Assembly: GCA_020621965.1 (NCBI GenBank)
Contig: JAHRYV010000032.1
Span: forward strand, 1-36,098
Source of the DNA: Curvibacter sp.
GTDB lineage: Bacteria; Pseudomonadota; Gammaproteobacteria; Burkholderiales; Burkholderiaceae_C
Reading direction: 5' to 3'
Length of the DNA stretch: 36,098 nucleotides
Part shown: piece by piece, positions 8,741 through 18,200 of the stretch
How positions within the stretch are numbered: the stretch's first letter is position 1
Layout: the number at the start of each line of letters is the position of its first letter
Position numbers and translations under genes: made by a program
Notes under the pieces: generated by a model
Told to the model about the DNA's origin: nothing
The model's input: the letters and a program-made list of their open reading frames with translations, nothing else
Databases searched by the model: none

Positions 8741-8746
8741 TATATT
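8741..8746 (+). promoter_or_regulatory. -10 element at smg, leaderless arrangement
   Basis: TATATT at 8741-8746 lies exactly 6 bases before the smg ATG at 8753, so a transcript from it would start at or next to the A of the ATG. No Shine-Dalgarno sequence precedes the ATG. No clear -35 hexamer is seen. The same geometry occurs at purB in this window. Confidence 0.4.
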
Positions 8747-8752
8747 GGGCCC

Positions 8753-9250
8753 ATGTTCGAAGTGCTTGTGTATGTCTACGAGAATTACTGGCGCGGCGAT
8801 GCCTGCCCCGAGCTGCCGCAACTCGAACGCAAGCTCAGCGCCATCGGCTTCGATGCCGACGAGATTCGTGCGGCCCTGCTCTGGCTCGACGGCTTGAACC
8901 TCGCGGCGCAAAGCACCTTGTGTCTGGATGCTCCCGCGGTACCGGACCACGACAGCACGCTGTCCGTCAGCCAGTCCCCCGGCAGCATGCGGGTCTACTC
9001 GGTCGCCGAGCAGAACCATCTGGGCGCGGACTGCCTGGGTTTCGTCAGCTTCCTCGAATCGGCGGGTGTGCTGCCTCCGCCCATGCGCGAAGTGGTGCTC
9101 GACCGCGCCATGGCCGTGCCGGACGAACAGGTGGCGCTGGACGATCTGAAGATCATCATCCTGATGGTGTACTGGAGCTTCGGCGAGGAGCCCGACGCCC
9201 TGGTGCTGGACGTGCTCTACGACGACAGCACCGAGCGCCTCGCCCACTGA
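8753..9250 (+). CDS. smg: Smg family protein (DUF494)
   Basis: A 165-residue cytoplasmic protein of the Smg/DUF494 family. It begins MFEVLVYVYENYWRGDACPE, a signature of the family, followed by two acidic helical halves. The biochemical role of Smg is not established; it was named from its position near dprA (smf). The start at 8753 is chosen because the family begins at MFEVLVY; the frame stays open upstream but the sequence there is not conserved. The 3' neighbour is a convergent DUF1631 gene rather than topA, which follows smg in many relatives. Confidence 0.92.
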   Translation: MFEVLVYVYENYWRGDACPELPQLERKLSAIGFDADEIRAALLWLDGLNLAAQSTLCLDAPAVPDHDSTLSVSQSPGSMRVYSVAEQNHLGADCLGFVSFLESAGVLPPPMREVVLDRAMAVPDEQVALDDLKIIILMVYWSFGEEPDALVLDVLYDDSTERLAH

Positions 9251-9319
9251 GACGCTCTGACGCCTGCACACCGGCCAGACCCGCGCGGGCCTGCAGCCCT
9301 CGGCCGGGAACCCGGCGCT

Positions 9320-11857
9320 TCAGCTGACCAGGCGTTCCGGATTGGCTTCCAGCCGGGTGAGCGCCTCGCGCGTGGCGCGCACGGTCAACGTTTCCTCTTC
9401 CTGCGGCAGCAGCAGGCCGGCCTGCAGATAAGCGGCCAGCCGCCCGGCCTGGATCAGGTAGCTGTACCCCTGCGCAGAGGAAAACAGGTTGAGGTGCTTG
9501 CGGTCGCTGCGCCAGACAAACTGCACCTGGTTGACGCGGCCGTTGTGATCGATCATGAACCAGGAGCCCAGCTGCAGTTCCTGGGCCCAGGCCACCATGG
9601 CCGGGGTCGGCTTGGAGCCGCCGTTGGTCACCACGGCAATGGTGGACGCATCGATGCCCAGCATCATCTCGATGCTTTCGGCATCCAGCGGCAGGTCGCC
9701 CAGGCCGTCCTCGCTGACGAAATCTTCCAGATTGGCCAGGCGCTGCGTGATGACATCGATCTGAGCCTGGGGAATGGCTTGCGTCTTGGACATGAAGGCA
9801 TCGGCCATGGTGTCGCTGACGATCTTGATGTGGGCGTCCTGGTCCGCCGAAGACATGCCCAGCAGTCCCATGCCCGCGCGCAGACGTTGCAGCAGTTGCG
9901 GCAAGTCCTGGATGACACGCGCGCGATCGTTGCGGTTGGGCTTGGCACTGGCCGACCAGACCAGATCGGCGGCCGCCTTCTTCAGCGCCACGGTCTCGGC
10001 GTCCTGGGGGCCCTTGCGCACGGCCGACACCGCCAGCACCTCGGCCCAGACCTTGAACAGGAAGGTGCGGATCTCGTCACGCACCGGGATGTCCTTGAGC
10101 ATGTTGCGCAGCTCGATCGTGTACTGGATCGCCAGCGTTTCCTTCTGCTCGACCTGCTGCGCGACACTCACCACCTTCTGCGTCTGGTCCTTGCCGGTCA
10201 GGAACTTGGCGAGGAACTTCTGGAACTCGTCATAGACGATCTGGAAAACGCGTTTGCCGGTCTCGGGGTACTGCTCGATGACCTGCACGATACGCTTGAT
10301 CTCGGCCTCCAACGCACTGCCGCTGATGCCGCTGGCGTCGAAACCCATGACGCACGAGCCCATGCGGTCGATCAGCTGGCGGGCCGGATGGTTCAGCGTG
10401 CCGAAAAAATCGGGCTCGGCCAGCGCCACCCGCAGCACCGGCATCTGCAGCCGGGCAAACCAGACCCGGATGGCCGGGGGTATGCGCTCTTCGGCCAGGA
10501 TGGCCTGGAACATCAGCGCCACCATCTCGATGACGGCTTTTTCGTTCTTGGTCTCGGCTTTCCTCTTGAGCTCGTCGGTGCGCTCGCGCAACTGGCCGGC
10601 GACCTTGACCAGGCCGGCCGGACTGTAATCTTCGTAGACCGTTCCGCTGCTGCCGCGCCCGGAGACCGGGGGCTGCTGCGCGATGGCCGCCGCCAGCGCC
10701 GGCGAGGGCGGCGGCGCCGGCCCCCCTGCGAAATCAACCCCGCCCTGCCCCACCAGCAGGCGCTTGAGCTGGCCGAACATGCCCTGCGCCCGGCTGCGCG
10801 TGCGCGCCAGCGGCGTGGTCTGGGTCATCAGGCGCGTTTCTTCGTGCGGGCCGCCCAAACCGGCAGGCACGGCCTGCCCTGCCATCACTGGCTGCATCGG
10901 CGGCGCCGGTGTCTCGCCGGCCGCCTGGGAAGTGCCCGTGGCAGGGGCCGGCCAGCTGGCCGCCTGGCCGGCCGGCTTCGCAGCGGCAGCGCCCGCCTCC
11001 CAGCCCAGGCGGCCGCCAAACAGCTTGCCGCCCGCACGCTGTGGCGCGCCCAGAGGCGTCGGGGCCGAGGCACCGGCAGGCAAGGACGCCGGCTGACTGG
11101 GCGGCGCAGTCCCGCCTGGGCCGCCCAGCTCGGCGTTGAACTGGGAGTCCGGCCGCGCCGAGTCCGGCACGGCCGCCGCAGCCGGACGCCGCGCCGCGGC
11201 CGTGCGCCGGACCCGATCCTTGAGGTCGATGGTCGGCATGACGCCTTCCTCGATCAGGCGTTCGTTGCCGCCGGCATAGGCCGCCTTCAGTTTCTCGATC
11301 AGCAGCTTGTGCACCACGTCGCTGACCATGGGCCATGATTCGCGCGACATCCCGGAGGTGGTCCATTGATCGACCAGGTGGGAGATCAGCTCCTCGGGCC
11401 GCAGGATGTCGTGCGGCTCCAGGTCGTCGCGGCTCTCCAGAAACTGGACTCGCACACGCAGGTCATCGAAATCGCTGCCGACCTTCTCCGCCACCGCCAT
11501 CACCAGCCGCGAGACCAGGATCTTGTCCTCGACCGCATCGGTGTCGACCAGGGTCAGGCCGCCATCGGCCGCGAGTACCGGGCCGTCTTTTTTCTTGGCA
11601 CCACCAGGCTTGAGCGCGGCGCGCCAGGCGCTCATGACACCCTCGATCCAGACCGTGCGCAGCTTCTGGAACTCCATCCAGGTGTCGCGCCGCTCCTGCA
11701 TCTCGCGCATCAGGCCCTTATCCGCCAGCTGGGCGGTCAGCCGGTCCTGAATCGCGCCGCCCAGGTCGGCCAGGGCGCGCTCGGCGTCCGCGACGAAGCG
11801 CTGGCGGGCCTTCTCGGCCAGCTGCATGCGCTGCATATACGAAAGCTGGGGCGCCAT
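9320..11857 (-). CDS. DUF1631 domain-containing protein
   Basis: An 845-residue cytoplasmic protein matching the DUF1631 family (PF07793), whose function is unknown. The helical N-terminal region (about 1-220) includes DTWMEFQKLRTVWIEGVM. A disordered Pro/Ala/Gly-rich linker follows (about 221-335), then a long helical DUF1631 core with motifs such as LKDIPVRDEIRTFLF. The last 100 residues look like a small beta-barrel resembling PilZ-like folds (LQLGSWFMIDHNGRVNQVQF, then LNLFSSAQGYSYLIQ); the c-di-GMP-binding RxxxR motif is not obvious. There is no signal peptide. It starts 17 bases after the secF stop, so it may be transcribed with yajC-secD-secF. The ATG at 11857 lacks a strong ribosome site; Met8 is an alternative. 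Confidence 0.85.
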   Translation of the reverse strand: MAPQLSYMQRMQLAEKARQRFVADAERALADLGGAIQDRLTAQLADKGLMREMQERRDTWMEFQKLRTVWIEGVMSAWRAALKPGGAKKKDGPVLAADGGLTLVDTDAVEDKILVSRLVMAVAEKVGSDFDDLRVRVQFLESRDDLEPHDILRPEELISHLVDQWTTSGMSRESWPMVSDVVHKLLIEKLKAAYAGGNERLIEEGVMPTIDLKDRVRRTAAARRPAAAAVPDSARPDSQFNAELGGPGGTAPPSQPASLPAGASAPTPLGAPQRAGGKLFGGRLGWEAGAAAAKPAGQAASWPAPATGTSQAAGETPAPPMQPVMAGQAVPAGLGGPHEETRLMTQTTPLARTRSRAQGMFGQLKRLLVGQGGVDFAGGPAPPPSPALAAAIAQQPPVSGRGSSGTVYEDYSPAGLVKVAGQLRERTDELKRKAETKNEKAVIEMVALMFQAILAEERIPPAIRVWFARLQMPVLRVALAEPDFFGTLNHPARQLIDRMGSCVMGFDASGISGSALEAEIKRIVQVIEQYPETGKRVFQIVYDEFQKFLAKFLTGKDQTQKVVSVAQQVEQKETLAIQYTIELRNMLKDIPVRDEIRTFLFKVWAEVLAVSAVRKGPQDAETVALKKAAADLVWSASAKPNRNDRARVIQDLPQLLQRLRAGMGLLGMSSADQDAHIKIVSDTMADAFMSKTQAIPQAQIDVITQRLANLEDFVSEDGLGDLPLDAESIEMMLGIDASTIAVVTNGGSKPTPAMVAWAQELQLGSWFMIDHNGRVNQVQFVWRSDRKHLNLFSSAQGYSYLIQAGRLAAYLQAGLLLPQEEETLTVRATREALTRLEANPERLVS

Positions 11858-11874
11858 GGGGCAGCTATCTCAGG

Positions 11875-12897
11875 TCAGACGACAGCACCGGCGTTTGGGT
11901 CATTGGGATCGGTCTCGCGCTTGGCGCCGCCGGACTTGATCAGGTCTTCGCGCTTGACGCCCAGCCACATGGCAATGGCCGCCGCCACGAACACCGAAGA
12001 GTAGATGCCGAACAGGATGCCGATCGTCAGGGCCAGCGCAAAGTAGTGCAGCGTCGGGCCGCCGAACAGCAGCATGGACAGCACCATGATCTGCGTGGAG
12101 CCGTGGGTGATGATGGTGCGGCTGATGGTGGAGGTGATGGCGTTGTCGATGATGCCCACCGTGTCCATCTTGCGCAGGCGCCGGAAGTTCTCGCGGATCC
12201 GGTCGAAGATCACCACCGATTCATTGACCGAATAACCCAGTACCGCCAGCACCGCCGCCAGCACCGGCAGCGAGAACTCCCACTGGAAGAAGGCGAAGAA
12301 ACCCAGGATGATGATGACGTCGTGCAGGTTGGCGATGATGGCCGCCACGGCGAACTTCCACTCGAAGCGCAACGCAAGGTAGATCATGATGCCGCCGACC
12401 ACGAAGGCCAGGGCCTTGAGGCCGTCGAGCGCCAGTTCGTCACCGACCTGGGGACCGACGAACTCGCTGCGGCGCAGCGTCAGGGGCTCGACGTCCGCGG
12501 CTGCTTTGCAGATTTTCTTGCCGCTCTGGCTGGGATCAGCCTGCAAGGTCCCGCCCACATCGACGCACAGGGCCTGGATCACTTTCTCGCTTTGCTGCGC
12601 CGAACTTACCCCTTTTTGAACCGGCAAGCGGATCAGCACATCGCGCGCCGTGCCGAAGTTCTGCACCTGCACGTCCTGGTAGCCCAGCCTGGCGATGCCG
12701 CCGCGAATCGCTTCCAGGTCGGCCGACTGCGTGTAACTCACTTCCACCAGCGTGCCGCCGGTGAATTCGACCGACAGATGCAGGCCGCGTGTGACCAGGA
12801 AGAACACAGCCGCCAGGAAGGTCAGCAGAGAAATGACGTTCAGCACCAGCGCGTGGCGCATGAACGGAATGTCATGTCGGATCTTGAAAAATTCCAT
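11875..12897 (-). CDS. secF: Protein translocase subunit SecF
   Basis: A 340-residue inner-membrane protein with six membrane segments. It works with SecD and YajC to help the SecYEG channel complete export, driven by the proton motive force. Key pieces are TM1 (about 15-37), the periplasmic P1-like loop starting LSVEFTGGTLVEVSY, the GYSVNESVVIFDRIRENFR motif of SecF, and ISRTIITHGSTQIMVLSMLL. The gene follows secD by 12 bases, the standard order. The basic C-terminal tail (REDLIKSGGAKRETD) is cytoplasmic. Confidence 0.97.
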   Translation of the reverse strand: MEFFKIRHDIPFMRHALVLNVISLLTFLAAVFFLVTRGLHLSVEFTGGTLVEVSYTQSADLEAIRGGIARLGYQDVQVQNFGTARDVLIRLPVQKGVSSAQQSEKVIQALCVDVGGTLQADPSQSGKKICKAAADVEPLTLRRSEFVGPQVGDELALDGLKALAFVVGGIMIYLALRFEWKFAVAAIIANLHDVIIILGFFAFFQWEFSLPVLAAVLAVLGYSVNESVVIFDRIRENFRRLRKMDTVGIIDNAITSTISRTIITHGSTQIMVLSMLLFGGPTLHYFALALTIGILFGIYSSVFVAAAIAMWLGVKREDLIKSGGAKRETDPNDPNAGAVV

Positions 12898-12909
12898 GTT
12901 GCTCTTCCC

Positions 12910-14790
12910 TTAATCCATCTTGGCCGTGGCCTGCCCGTCCGGACGCCAGACGGTCCCGATCGACACCGTCCTGAGCTTTTTCCGGTTACCGTACCACAGA
13001 TTCACCAAGCCGCGCGAGAAGAACACCGCGGAGAACATGCTGGTCAGAATGCCCAGGCAATGCACCACCGCAAAGCCGCGCACGGGGCCGGAACCGAAAG
13101 CCAGCAACGCCAGGCCCGCGATCAGGGTGGTGACGTTGGAGTCCAGAATGGTGGCCCAGGCGCGGTCGTAGCCGGCGTGGATGGCCGCCTGCGGCGAGGC
13201 GCCGTTGCGCAACTCTTCGCGCACCCGTTCGTTGATCAGCACGTTGGCGTCGATGGCCATGCCCAGCACCAGGGCCATGGCCGCCATGCCCGGCAAGGTC
13301 AGCGTGGCTTGCAGCATGGACAGCACGGCCACCAGCAGCAGCAGGTTGATCGCTAGCGCCACGCTGGAGATCATGCCGAACAACATGTAATAGACGCACA
13401 TGAAGGCCGCCACCGCCAGGAAACCCCAGGTGACGCTGTCGAAGCCCTTCTTGATGTTCTCGGCACCCAGGCTGGGGCCGATGGTGCGCTCCTCGATGAT
13501 TTCCATCGGCGCGGCCAGGGCGCCGGCGCGCAGCAGCAGCGCGGTATCGGCCGCCTCCACCGTGCTCATGCGGCCGGAAATCTGCACGCGGCCGCCGGCG
13601 ATCTCGGTGCGGATCACCGGCGCCGTGACCACCTCACCCTTGCCCTTTTCGAACAGGATGATGGCCATGCGTTTGCCCACGCTCTCGCGTGTCACGTCCT
13701 TGAAGATGCGTGCGCCCTTGGCGTCCAGCGTCAGGTTGACGGTGGGCTCCTGGGTCTGGCTGTCGAAGCCGGGCTGGGCGTCGGTCAGGTTGTCGCCGGT
13801 CAGGACGACCTGCTTCTTGACGATCACGGCCTGGCCGCTGCGGTCCAGATAACGCTCCATGCCAAACGGCACCGGGCCGGAGCCGGTTTCAGCGGCGCGG
13901 CCCTCCACGCTCTCGTCGACCATGCGCAGCTCCAGGGTCGCGGTGCGGCCCAGGATGTCCTTGGCCTTGGCCGTGTCCTGCACACCGGGCAGCTGCACGA
14001 CGATGCGGTCCAGACCCTGCTGCTGGATCACGGGCTCGGCCACACCCAGCTCGTTGATGCGGTTGTGCAGGGTGGTGATGTTCTGCTTGAGGGCCTGCTC
14101 CTGCACCAGCCGTGCGGCCTGGGGCTTGATGCTGGCGCTGAGCTTGTAGTCGCTGCCTTCCTGCGTCTGCGTGGTCTGCAGATCGGCAAACTGGTCGAGC
14201 AGCACACGCTGCGCGGCTTCCAGGGTGGCGGCGTCGCGCAGGCGCAGCTCGATGGCCTGGCCGTTGCGGCTGATGCCGCCGTGGCGCACGTTCTTCTCGC
14301 GCAAGGTGGTGCGCAGATCGCCGGCCAGCGATTCGGCCTTCTTGCTCAGGGCGGCCTGCATGTCGACCTGCAACATGAAGTGCACACCGCCGCGCAAGTC
14401 CAGGCCCAGGTACATGGGCGCCGCGCGCAGCGCCGCCAGCCAGGCCGGCGTGCGCGGCAGCAGGTTCAGCGCCACGATGTAGGCCGGGTCGGCGGGATCC
14501 TGGACCAGCGCACGCTGGATCGCGTCCTTGGCCTGGAGCTGGCGATCGGTGGTATCGAGCCGCACGCGCAGCGAGCCGCCTTCCAGGCTGATGGCGTCTA
14601 CATTGATGCCGGCCGCCTTGAGCGCCTCTTCCACCCGCGCCTGGGTGGCGCCGTCCACCTTCTGGGTGGCCTTGGCCGCCGACACCTGGACGGCGGGCGC
14701 CTCGCCAAAGAAATTGGGGGCGGTGTACAGGGCCCCCACCAGCAGCGCGATCACCATGATCGCGTACTTCCATACCGGATAACGGTTCAT
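12910..14790 (-). CDS. secD: Protein translocase subunit SecD
   Basis: A 626-residue inner-membrane protein, close to the usual length. It has one N-terminal membrane segment (about 7-25), a large periplasmic P1 domain (to about 440) and five C-terminal membrane segments. Motifs include LGLDLRGGVHFMLQVD, QQQGLDRIVVQLPGVQD and the conserved transmembrane ALVLGMAIDANVLINERVRE; the Asp in the latter is in the proton-conducting region of the family. It forms the SecDF complex with the downstream secF and yajC products. It begins 32 bases after yajC. Confidence 0.97.
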   Translation of the reverse strand: MNRYPVWKYAIMVIALLVGALYTAPNFFGEAPAVQVSAAKATQKVDGATQARVEEALKAAGINVDAISLEGGSLRVRLDTTDRQLQAKDAIQRALVQDPADPAYIVALNLLPRTPAWLAALRAAPMYLGLDLRGGVHFMLQVDMQAALSKKAESLAGDLRTTLREKNVRHGGISRNGQAIELRLRDAATLEAAQRVLLDQFADLQTTQTQEGSDYKLSASIKPQAARLVQEQALKQNITTLHNRINELGVAEPVIQQQGLDRIVVQLPGVQDTAKAKDILGRTATLELRMVDESVEGRAAETGSGPVPFGMERYLDRSGQAVIVKKQVVLTGDNLTDAQPGFDSQTQEPTVNLTLDAKGARIFKDVTRESVGKRMAIILFEKGKGEVVTAPVIRTEIAGGRVQISGRMSTVEAADTALLLRAGALAAPMEIIEERTIGPSLGAENIKKGFDSVTWGFLAVAAFMCVYYMLFGMISSVALAINLLLLVAVLSMLQATLTLPGMAAMALVLGMAIDANVLINERVREELRNGASPQAAIHAGYDRAWATILDSNVTTLIAGLALLAFGSGPVRGFAVVHCLGILTSMFSAVFFSRGLVNLWYGNRKKLRTVSIGTVWRPDGQATAKMD

Positions 14791-14822
14791 TGTTCGCTCG
14801 CGTCTGCCTGGTTGAAGATGAC

Positions 14823-15155
14823 TTATTTCATCGTGCCCTTGGGCAGCACCTGGACCACGGCCTGGCGCTGCAGCTGCACTTCGACACCGGACGCGATTTC
14901 CACGCCGATATAGTTCTCGCCCATGGAGCTGACGCGGCCCAGCATGCCGCCGGCCGTCACCACCTCGTCACCCTTGGCCAGGGCCTCGACCATGGCGCGA
15001 TGTTCCTTCTGCTTCTTCATCTGGGGCCGGATCATGACGAAGTACAGCACCACGAACATCAGGATGATGGGCAGCATGCTCATCAGCGAGTCCTGGATGC
15101 CACCACCGGCAGCGGCAGCGGGAGCGGTTTGGGCAAAGGCGGAAGAAATAAACAC
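14823..15155 (-). CDS. yajC: Preprotein translocase subunit YajC
   Basis: A 110-residue single-span membrane protein. Its membrane segment is at about 25-42 and contains the typical LPIILMFVVLYFVMIRPQ. The cytoplasmic domain includes GDEVVTAGGMLGRV, the family signature. The start is a GTG at 15155, preceded on its strand by GGAG at about 6 bases. It is the first gene of the yajC-secD-secF operon. The usual upstream neighbours tgt and queA are not here; the indolepyruvate oxidoreductase gene is. Confidence 0.95.
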   Translation of the reverse strand: MFISSAFAQTAPAAAAGGGIQDSLMSMLPIILMFVVLYFVMIRPQMKKQKEHRAMVEALAKGDEVVTAGGMLGRVSSMGENYIGVEIASGVEVQLQRQAVVQVLPKGTMK

Positions 15156-15236
15156 GGCTTACTCCAAGGGGTTCAAACGGATCGAAAGACGCCGCCCGGC
15201 GGGACACAGGAAGGCCCTGCGGGCAGGCAGCCGCTC

Positions 15237-15242
15237 ATTGTA
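15237..15242 (-). promoter_or_regulatory. Possible yajC operon -10 element
   Basis: On the minus strand TACAAT lies about 80 bases upstream of the yajC GTG, between the end of the oxidoreductase gene and yajC. It matches the -10 consensus at five of six positions, but no convincing -35 is seen. Confidence 0.3.
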
Positions 15243-15278
15243 CGGGGCCAGCGTCCGCGAGCGGGGTGCCCCGACAAA

Positions 15279-15296
15279 GGGTCTGGATTCAGACCC
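15279..15296 (-). terminator. Hairpin at the end of the oxidoreductase gene
   Basis: GGGTCTG and CAGACCC form a perfect 7-base stem around a 4-base loop. On the minus strand the stem is followed by TTTGT, a short T tract. The stop codon of the oxidoreductase is inside the hairpin. It is a plausible intrinsic terminator separating this gene from yajC. Confidence 0.5.
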
Positions 15297-18200
15297 GGAC
15301 GGCGCGCCAGGCCGTCATGCGCTCGGCCCAGCGCGGCCGCGCCGCGGCCAGATGGCGCGCCTTGACGTGGCCGTAGCCGCGGATCTCTTCCGGGATGCGC
15401 GCGACTTCCAGCGCCGCGGCGTGGTTGGCGGCGTTGAGCCCGGTCAGCAGTTCCTCGATGCAGGCCCGGTATTCGGCGATCAGGGCGCGCTCGGTGCGCC
15501 GCTCCTCGCTGCGGCCGAAGGGATCGAGGGCGGTACCGCGCAGGCCCTTGAGCCCGGCCAGCAGGCGGAAAGCCGTACCCATGGCGGGGCCAAAAGGCCG
15601 CTTGACCAGCTCGCCCCGGGCATTTCTCTTCGCCAGCAGCGGTGACGCCAGATGATAGTGAAGCTTGTACTCACCGTCGAACATGCCGTTGATGCGCGCC
15701 AGAAAGGCCGGATCGCTGTGCAGGCGCGCCACTTCGTACTCGTCCTTGTAGGCCATGAGCTTGAACAGATAACGCGCCACGGCCTCGGTGAGGGTCGTCT
15801 TGCCCAGCGGGCTTTCAGCCGCTTGCACTTTTTGCACAAAGGCACGATAGCTCCCGGCGTAGGCCGCGTTCTGGTAGCCGGTCAGGAAGTCCACACGGCG
15901 CGCGACCAGGTGGTCCAGCGTCTCGCGCGGCTGGAACTGGATGGTTTGCGCAGGTGTCAGCAGCTGTTGCACGCGAGCCCAGTCGTGCGCGGCCTGACGA
16001 CCCCATTCGAAGGCCGCCTGGTTGGCCTCCACCGCCACGGCATTGAGCTCGATGGCGCGCAGCAGCGATGCGCGGCCCAGCGGAATCCAGCCCTGCTGCC
16101 AGGCGTAACCCAGCAGCATGGGATTGACATAGATCGCGTCGCCCATCAGCCGGGTCGCGACTGCGTCGGCATCGAACACAGCCAAGCCTGCCGCGCCCAC
16201 GGCGTGCGCGATCTCGGCCACGCACTGGTCCGAGGGGTTCTGCCAATTCGCGTTCTTGACGAAGGCTGCAGTGGGGGCGCTGTGGCCATTGAGCGCCACG
16301 CGGGTGCGCCCCGCGCGCATGCGCAGCGTGGTTTCCTTGGCCGTGGTCACGATGGGGTCGCAACCCAGGATCAGGTCGGCCCCCGCCATGCCCACGCGCG
16401 TGGTGCGGATCTCCTCGGGCGTATCGGCAATCAGCACATGGCTCCAGGTGGCGCCGCCTTTTTGCGCCAGACCGGCTGCGTCCTGCGTGACGATGCCCTT
16501 GCCTTCGATGTGCGCGGCCATGCCCAGCAGCTGGCCGATGGTGATGACACCGGTGCCACCGACACCGGCCACCACGATGCCGTAGGCGCCAGCGGCGCCG
16601 GTCTGCGGCAGGACGGGTTCCGGCAGCTCCCCGAGGGAATACGGGGACAAGGCCTGTCCCTTGGGCTTCTTCTTCAACTGCCCGCCTTCGACCGTGACGA
16701 AGCTCGGACAGAAACCCTTGAGGCAGGAGTAGTCCTGGTTGCAGCTGCTCTGGTTGATGGTGCGCTTGCGGCCGAACTCGGTCTCCAGCGGCTCCACCGA
16801 CAGGCAGTTGCTCTGCTGACCGCAGTCGCCGCAGCCTTCGCAGACCAGCTCATTGATCACCACGCGTTTGGCGGGTGTCACCATCGTGCCGCGCTTGCGG
16901 CGGCGGCGCTTTTCGGTGGCGCAGGTCTGGTCGTAGATGATGACCGTGCAACCCTTGAGTTCACGGAACTCGCGCTGGATGCGGTCGAGCTCGTCGCGGT
17001 GTTCGATGGCGATGCCGGCCGGCAGATCTCGTACGCCCTCGTACTTCTCGGGCTCGTCGGTCACGATGGTGATCTTGCGCGCGCCCTCGGCCCGCATGCT
17101 CTGGGCAATCTGCACCACCGAATGCCCCTCGGGGCGCTCACCCACCGGCTGGCCGCCGGTCATGGCCACGGCGTCGTTGTAGAGGATCTTGTAGGTGATG
17201 TTGACGCCGGCGGCGATGCTCTGGCGGATGGCCAGGATGCCGCTGTGGAAGTAGGTGCCGTCGCCCAGGTTGGCGAACACGTGGCCCTCCGTGCTGAAGG
17301 GCTGCTGACCCACCCAGGGCACGCCTCGCCGCCCATCTGCGTGAAGCCGATGGTGCTGCGGTCCATCCAGGTCGCCATGAAGTGGCAGCCGATGCCGGCC
17401 ATGGCACGCGAACCCTCGGGCACCCGGGTGCTGGTGTTGTGCGGACAGCCCGAGCAGAACCAGGGCATGCGCTCGGCCGTCGGGCCGCTGAGCACCAGCG
17501 CCTGCATGGCGCGCTCCTTGGCATCCAGGATCGCCAGTTGCGCATCCACCCGCGCCGCGACGGCACTGCCCGCCGGCAGGATGCCGTTCTTCTTCAGGCG
17601 ACCAGCGATGGCGCGCGCGATCATGGCCGGGCTCAGATCGGCATTGGCGCGCAGCAGCTCGTTGGAGGAAGGATTGGCTTGCGACCATTCGCCGCCCGCG
17701 CGATCGCCTTCGTTGAACTTGCCCAGGATGTTGGGGCGCACGTCGTCGCGCCAGTTGTACAGCTCTTCCTTGAGCTGGTACTCGATGAGCTGGCGCTTCT
17801 CTTCCACCACCAGGATCTCCTGCAGGCCGGTGGCGAAGTCGCGCGCGCTCTGCGCCTCCAGCGGCCAGACCACGGCCACCTTGTGCAGGCGGATGCCGAG
17901 CTGGCGGCAGGTGGCGTCGTCCAGCCCCAGATCCAGCAGGGCCTGGCGCGTGTCGTTGTAGGCCTTGCCGCTGGCGATGAGGCCGTAGCGGTCGTGCGGG
18001 CCTTCGATAACGTTGTGATTGAGGCGGTTGGCGCGGATGTAGGCCAGCGCCGCATACCACTTGTGGTGAAACAGGCGCGCTTCCTGCTCCAGCGCGTGGT
18101 CGGGCCAGCGGATGTGCAGGCCGCCCGGCGGCATCTCGAAATCCGTCGGCAGCTGGATCTGCACGCGGTCGGGATCGATCGTGGCCGAGGCGCTGGACTC

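Noticed and set aside
9303..9316. GCCGGG-AA-CCCGGC as a terminator between smg and the DUF1631 gene
   Set aside because: Loop too small as written and no T tract on either strand; likely chance in GC-rich DNA.
17300..17345. Programmed ribosomal frameshift as explanation of the oxidoreductase break
   Set aside because: No slippery heptamer or A/G-rich slip site is seen around the break; a one-base loss explains it fully.
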